Both the position numbers and the translations under genes were made by a program. The notes below the pieces were generated by a model. The model saw only the letters and a program-made list of their open reading frames with translations. It made no database searches and was not told the origin of the DNA. Shown one piece after another: positions 4,804 to 8,164 of a DNA stretch of 8,164 bases (its first letter is position 1; each line of letters begins with the position of its first letter). Origin of the DNA: Roseiflexaceae bacterium UBA965 (lineage in GTDB: Bacteria > Chloroflexota > Chloroflexia > Chloroflexales > Roseiflexaceae); contig DBCF01000080.1 in NCBI GenBank assembly GCA_002292925.1, forward strand, positions 1 to 8,164. The letters run 5' to 3'.

Positions 4804-7800
4804 CTAGGGTGCTAGACCAGTACTCACATAATCGATATCACCTCTGAATTTCGTGAGTAACTCGAACATGCCAGCATTTCCGATGATTGCGCCATTCTTC
4901 CAATTAAACGCAGAAAATGTATATTGACCAGTCACAACTTCATTGTCCACTCGCAAGCGATGAGCGGGCGTGCTACCACCATAACTCCGTTCGATGAGAT
5001 GCCACTGACCATCATCATAGCGACTCGTAGTACAAATGATATCAGTAGTACCTTGCCACAGCCTCGAACAGACTTTGCCACGATCAAAAAACAACTCTCG
5101 ATCGAATGCTTCATAGGAATCTGCATTAAAATTTTTGACCACGCCGTAAATTCCTACTTTGCCATCATTCGCTTGACTAGTACGTAACCGGATACGAATC
5201 ACGTTACTTGTTTCAGAAATAGCTGCTTGACTACTCATAAATTGTGTTCCGGTAAAGCGGACAAATGTCGTGCCATTCTCGCTACTAACTGCCGGACAAA
5301 TCATGGTGGCATGGTAATTGGTACCACAGAAAAAAGTTGTAGTTGTACTAGTATTTGCGAGTGTACTCGCAGCAGATGCATCACCACTCAACGTATTAAA
5401 TTCCCATGTTGATCCACTCATAATCCCAAGAGTTGGCCGGGGTGTAATAGAACGGGTAATGGTTGGAGTGGGAGTCGTCGTTGCGGTAGCCGTGCGGGTT
5501 GCGGTGCGGGTTGCTGTCGGCATCACCCCAGCCGTATATTCAATCAAGTAAACATTCACATATTCAGGCATGTTGTCTGCTACGTTGGCAGTCGTCGTTG
5601 CACTTGACAACTCAATCCACGCATCAGATACCGAAACCGGATGGTTATGTGAGCGCAATGATGTACGTCGCCCCCCATCTCTGTCATTATTATCATTTGT
5701 ACCGCTGACTACCGATGTACTACCCGAATGTGAATGTACCATTGGTGAATGACCGTGTTCAGAGGGGCCATGTATATGTGAAGCAGATCCACCCGTTGCA
5801 CCCGTCGTATTGGCTCCTCGGATTAGTGTGCCAATTTTTGCATACAATATCCAACCAGCCGGTAAATCGTACTCCGAACCAGTATAAAGTGCCAAAATAT
5901 TTTTCTGGGTTAATGCTTTGCCTGTTCTGTTTTGCCCAATCACAAAGTCCGTATACGGAGGTAACACGGTCTCTGTTATTGAGCTAGCGTATGTATCTAC
6001 CGTATACTCATTCGCATGATCGTAATATGTGATATGTGAATGTGACGTCAACGTATTATCTGACTTACCAGATTCATCTGCACGCGTATAGCTTGTCGTT
6101 GAATCGGTACCCGCCCATTGGTCGTGATGATCATGCGATGTGAGATGGGTGTGATCGACACTATGCTCGTGCTCCACAGAACCGCCTGTCTCACCTGCAT
6201 CTGCACCAGTCGGCGCCCCACGCAAAAATCTACTTTGCAGATTCATCGTACCATTTGCCCCATTTGAGAGGGTCAACGCTCCAAGTGAGGTTTTACTTAA
6301 TACAACTGCATTAGCAGGTACCGAGGTCACATTCCCCGTTGATTTTGTGATAAATATGACCTCGGTAAATGGCGGGTCATTGGAGGCTGGTGAATAAATT
6401 GCACTCTCTGCACTCACAGATTCACCAACAGGACCAGATGTACTTACGGACGCATGGGTATGGCCTGACTGCGTGCCGCCGCTCGCTCTATCATCTGTTC
6501 TCACCGTCGAATGATCTACACTCGGACCATACGAAGTAATATGTGAATGCCAATTCATTCCGTGTGTATGTGCTGGTGAAGTATGTGAATGCGTTGCACT
6601 TCCCCCTGTCGCTAATACGTTGTTTTCACCATTCCCAAGCACACGTAGGAATTTACCATCCAATTCGGTAACCCGTTTCCATCCAGTTGGAATAGAACTA
6701 TTTGTGCCCGTCCAAATAAAGATGGGATTGTCTACTTCGGCAAGCGGGTCTGTAGTACGTGTAGCGGTGGCAGTATGGGTGCGCGTGGCTGCCACCTGCG
6801 TCGTACTCACTACTGTAGGGGTCATACTCATTGTTGGAGTGCGGGTGAGTGTTTTTGTCCGCGTATTTGTCCAAGTACCCGTGGGGGTCATTGTTGGCCG
6901 TTCGGGTCCAACAATTCCATCACGAATGACATATTCGTGCGATACCAGTGCCCGTAGTTTGGCATCACTCCCTGAGTTCGCATGCATCAGATTACCGGCA
7001 CCACGCGCTTGGCCACTCACATAGCCAACCTGCGCATATGTCACCCGATTACCACCCCCCATACATGCAAATTGACTACACATCGTCTCGCTAAACGTCC
7101 ATTGCAACATGCCGTAGCGATAGGTGACCCGCACATCAGAAGTGTTTTCACGGCGAAACTGCACTTGGAAGGTGTTGCCGATGTATTGAGTAGCAAACAA
7201 CTTGGCAGGGCGCACGTCATCCCAGGTAATCGTCACCACCCCATTCACTGTATCTTTGGCTACCCAGACACGGTTGGCACCACTACTTTTGCCACCAACA
7301 GACGCAGTAATAGCGCCTAAACTCGGATCAGCATCAGCACCATAGACGAGAAACAATGGGGCACCCGTATAGGTCGCTGGATTTATCACTTTATCGAGTT
7401 TTTTGACGTCTCCCAACGCCACCACACCATTGGCATTGACGCTTACTATATTTGTTACGGTGGTACCGATACGGATCCCGCTGGGGAAGACGCTACTTAC
7501 GTCTACCTGTGTCATGTCATTGTCACTCGGGGCAATTTGCTCTCCACCGAAGCCCGCACTGCCACCCAAACTCGTATTGAGTCCACGGGGACTCGTCGCC
7601 CGGATGGTGTTGACTATCCATGTCCGTATCGCCGGTGCCGTCACATCGACCATGGCGGACTGCATACCCATTACACAGTTGTGCGCACCACCAAACTGCA
7701 CTTTGGGCAGACTGATACCGAACACTGACAACTGTCCACTTACTTTACTTACCAGTGGTGCACCCGTATCGCCATAGCACAACTCGTTGCCTTGGGCAGT

Positions 7801-8164
7801 TGCATTGGCACACCACAGCGTGACCCCACTGAACCCCGGCAAGGTACAACTACCATCATTGATGAGCGCAATACTCGCCTTTAGCACGTCACTCGTGGCA
7901 ATCCCTTCGGGCCATGCCGTGGCCGTACTGGTGCGGGTCTGGGTCGTAGTGCGCGTGATATTGGTGGGCGTGCGACTTGGAATAAGTGGTGTGCGACTTG
8001 CAGTCAGTGTGCGGGTCGCTGTGGCCGTCGCTTTCAGGCCTTTGTTGCCATACGACACGATGTACGGTGATGATTCGGCAGTAGGATTATTACTGCTCTG
8101 CGCCACCGTCCACACACTCACACCAGCACCCGTCTGGGCAGGGGTACTCAGACGAATCAACGCT
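4804..8164 (-). CDS. Multidomain secreted protein: trypsin-like, NIDO, three collar-like and LamG domains (5' end outside window)
   Basis: At least 1119 residues are visible. The frame stays open through the right edge, and the Met at 8160 is internal, since the codon before it is Ala and A-MIRLSTPA matches the trypsin D-I-A-L-I-R-L segment after the catalytic Asp. Counting that Met as 1: trypsin-fold remainder 1-186, NIDO 200-418, Thr/Arg linker 421-470, His-rich collar-like domains 478-606, 615-746 and 752-876, linker 881-910, LamG-like 915-1118. Four cysteines (105, 117, 128, 162) fit the chymotrypsin 168-182 and 191-220 disulfides. The catalytic-serine motif reads GDTGAP (130-135). Extracellular location is inferred from disulfides, linkers and domain types; the signal peptide is out of view. 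The gene ends with two tandem TAG codons. Likely role: surface adhesion or binding of glycans and host or prey material, with or without proteolysis. Confidence 0.85.
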   Translation of the reverse strand, partial: ALIRLSTPAQTGAGVSVWTVAQSSNNPTAESSPYIVSYGNKGLKATATATRTLTASRTPLIPSRTPTNITRTTTQTRTSTATAWPEGIATSDVLKASIALINDGSCTLPGFSGVTLWCANATAQGNELCYGDTGAPLVSKVSGQLSVFGISLPKVQFGGAHNCVMGMQSAMVDVTAPAIRTWIVNTIRATSPRGLNTSLGGSAGFGGEQIAPSDNDMTQVDVSSVFPSGIRIGTTVTNIVSVNANGVVALGDVKKLDKVINPATYTGAPLFLVYGADADPSLGAITASVGGKSSGANRVWVAKDTVNGVVTITWDDVRPAKLFATQYIGNTFQVQFRRENTSDVRVTYRYGMLQWTFSETMCSQFACMGGGNRVTYAQVGYVSGQARGAGNLMHANSGSDAKLRALVSHEYVIRDGIVGPERPTMTPTGTWTNTRTKTLTRTPTMSMTPTVVSTTQVAATRTHTATATRTTDPLAEVDNPIFIWTGTNSSIPTGWKRVTELDGKFLRVLGNGENNVLATGGSATHSHTSPAHTHGMNWHSHITSYGPSVDHSTVRTDDRASGGTQSGHTHASVSTSGPVGESVSAESAIYSPASNDPPFTEVIFITKSTGNVTSVPANAVVLSKTSLGALTLSNGANGTMNLQSRFLRGAPTGADAGETGGSVEHEHSVDHTHLTSHDHHDQWAGTDSTTSYTRADESGKSDNTLTSHSHITYYDHANEYTVDTYASSITETVLPPYTDFVIGQNRTGKALTQKNILALYTGSEYDLPAGWILYAKIGTLIRGANTTGATGGSASHIHGPSEHGHSPMVHSHSGSTSVVSGTNDNNDRDGGRRTSLRSHNHPVSVSDAWIELSSATTTANVADNMPEYVNVYLIEYTAGVMPTATRTATRTATATTTPTPTITRSITPRPTLGIMSGSTWEFNTLSGDASAASTLANTSTTTTFFCGTNYHATMICPAVSSENGTTFVRFTGTQFMSSQAAISETSNVIRIRLRTSQANDGKVGIYGVVKNFNADSYEAFDRELFFDRGKVCSRLWQGTTDIICTTSRYDDGQWHLIERSYGGSTPAHRLRVDNEVVTGQYTFSAFNWKNGAIIGNAGMFELLTKFRGDIDYVSTGLAP
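4807..5418 (-). other. Domain: C-terminal LamG/concanavalin-like
   Basis: Residues 915-1118. WEFNTLSGD (919-927), FVRFTGTQF (966-974), IRIRLRTSQ (988-996), GKVCSRLW (1028-1035), DDGQWHLIERSYGG (1049-1062), HRLRVDNEVV (1067-1076) and the closing FRGDIDYVS (1105-1113) follow the beta-sandwich pattern of Laminin_G_3-type domains, which often bind glycans. No calcium site can be assigned by eye. Confidence 0.7.
5431..5520 (-). repeat. Thr/Arg/Pro linker 3
   Basis: Residues 881-910 (TATRTATRTATATTTPTPT and onward) separate the third His-rich domain from the LamG-like domain. It is the most regular of the three linkers. Confidence 0.85.
5533..5907 (-). other. Domain: His-rich collar-like domain 3
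   Basis: Residues 752-876. DLPAGWILYAKIGTLIRG (765-782) is followed by GG, then H-x-H at 795, 802, 809 and 838, and it ends in MPEYVNVYLIEYT (864-876). The H-x-H spacing is identical to that of domain 1. Confidence 0.62.
5923..6318 (-). other. Domain: His-rich collar-like domain 2
   Basis: Residues 615-746. SRFLRGAPTGADAGETGG (643-660) is followed by H-x-H at 664, 670, 676 and 707, and the domain ends in LPPYTDFVIGQN (733-744). Its first part diverges from domains 1 and 3 and lacks the P-x-GW segment. Confidence 0.6.
6343..6729 (-). other. Domain: His-rich collar-like domain 1
   Basis: Residues 478-606. IPTGWKRVTELDGKFLR (490-506) resembles the opening of phage tail-collar and fibre-tip domains. 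GG at 519-520 is followed by H-x-H at 524, 531, 538 and 567, and the domain closes with PPFTEVIFITK (596-606), matching the PPYxEVIFI ending seen in such domains. Confidence 0.65.
6751..6900 (-). repeat. Thr/Arg/Pro linker 2
   Basis: Residues 421-470, with TRTKTLTRTPTMSMTPT and THTATATRTT units, join the NIDO domain to the first His-rich domain. On the DNA level it is a run of degenerate ACN-CGN hexamers similar to the other two linkers. Confidence 0.8.
6907..7563 (-). other. Domain: nidogen-type NIDO
   Basis: Landmarks in order: VNANGVVALGD (241-251), PLFLVYGADADPS (268-280), VVTITWDDV (308-316), NTFQVQFRRE (329-338), VRVTYRYGMLQWT (343-355), AQVGYVSG (376-383) and a closing HEYVIRDG (408-415). 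This order and wording match the extracellular NIDO module of nidogen and related adhesion proteins, where it is a protein-binding unit. A Cys pair (361, 366) may be bonded. Confidence 0.75.
7603..8164 (-). other. Domain: C-terminal half of a trypsin/chymotrypsin-like fold
   Basis: MIRLSTPAQ (1-9) matches the strand after the catalytic Asp. YIVSYGNKG (33-41) matches the GWG region, VLKASIALINDGSC (92-105) matches LQQASLPLLSNTNC of chymotrypsin, LWCANA (115-120) matches MICAGA, and LCYGDTGAPLV (127-137) matches the catalytic-serine segment. It closes with an amphipathic APAIRTWIVNTI helix (175-186). By alignment the S1 specificity position 189 is Glu and position 195 is Thr. His57 and Asp102 would lie just beyond the window edge. 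Confidence 0.8.
7915..8031 (-). repeat. Thr/Arg-rich linker inserted in the protease domain
   Basis: Residues 44-82 are almost only Thr, Arg, Ala, Pro and Ser, in TATATRT / SRTPT / TRTST units built from degenerate ACN-CGN hexamers. It sits between the segments that match chymotrypsin 141-143 and 155, so it replaces the autolysis loop rather than joining two domains. Confidence 0.75.

Noticed and set aside
5431..6900. Phage or prophage origin of the large gene from its collar-like domains
   Set aside because: No other phage gene is present and the domains are embedded in a secreted protein with Chloroflexota-type linkers, protease-like and LamG domains.
6620..7024. Plus-strand open frame of 134 codons with Val-rich protein
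   Set aside because: It is antisense to the Thr/Arg linker of the large gene. The VRVAVAVWVRV pattern is what the complement of ACN-CGN repeats gives.
7403..7777. Plus-strand open frame of 124 codons
   Set aside because: Antisense to the protease and NIDO region, with no ribosome site or recognisable motif.
8158..8160. Met at 8160 as the start of the large protein
   Set aside because: The frame remains open to the edge and the preceding codon is Ala. The A-MIRLSTPA context is the interior of a trypsin-like domain, so the true start is outside the window.

Overview
The window is about 50% G+C. Its combination of features points to a filamentous or gliding Chloroflexota bacterium, most likely Herpetosiphon or a close relative. 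The main clue is a very large secreted protein whose domains are joined by Thr/Arg/Pro linkers (TATRTATRT type), a style common in surface proteins of that phylum. This placement is an inference from protein style, not from a marker gene.

Layout. Positions 1-3346 hold four paralogous small membrane proteins of the DUF5684 type, all on the minus strand (62-628, 698-1192, 1943-2560, 2675-3346). The pairs are split by a plus-strand gene for a GlcG/HbpS-like (DUF336) protein at 1459-1875. Strong hairpins lie downstream of every one of these genes, and promoter-like elements can be seen before most of them, so they look like separately controlled units rather than one operon. Positions 3541-4752 hold two plus-strand genes: a PaiB-like FMN-binding protein and a GNAT acetyltransferase related to the C-terminal half of HTH/GNAT fusion proteins. 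From 4804 to the right edge, on the minus strand, runs one very large open frame that continues beyond the window.

The large protein is the most unusual item. Its visible part reads, in order: the second half of a trypsin/chymotrypsin-fold protease domain, a nidogen-type NIDO domain, three tandem His-rich domains resembling phage tail-collar or fibre-tip domains, and a C-terminal LamG/concanavalin-like domain. The catalytic-serine motif GDSGGP is changed to GDTGAP, so Thr sits at the nucleophile position. A Thr/Arg linker is inserted in the loop that corresponds to the chymotrypsin autolysis loop. Each His-rich domain has exactly four H-x-H motifs, and domains 1 and 3 share the same 7-7-29 residue spacing. 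Together this suggests an extracellular adhesive or target-recognition protein, possibly with metal-loaded stalk domains and a protease-derived head.

The DUF5684 paralogs carry no assigned function. The PaiB-like, GNAT and GlcG-like genes look like ordinary single genes. Nothing in the window is a tRNA, rRNA, CRISPR array or insertion sequence.
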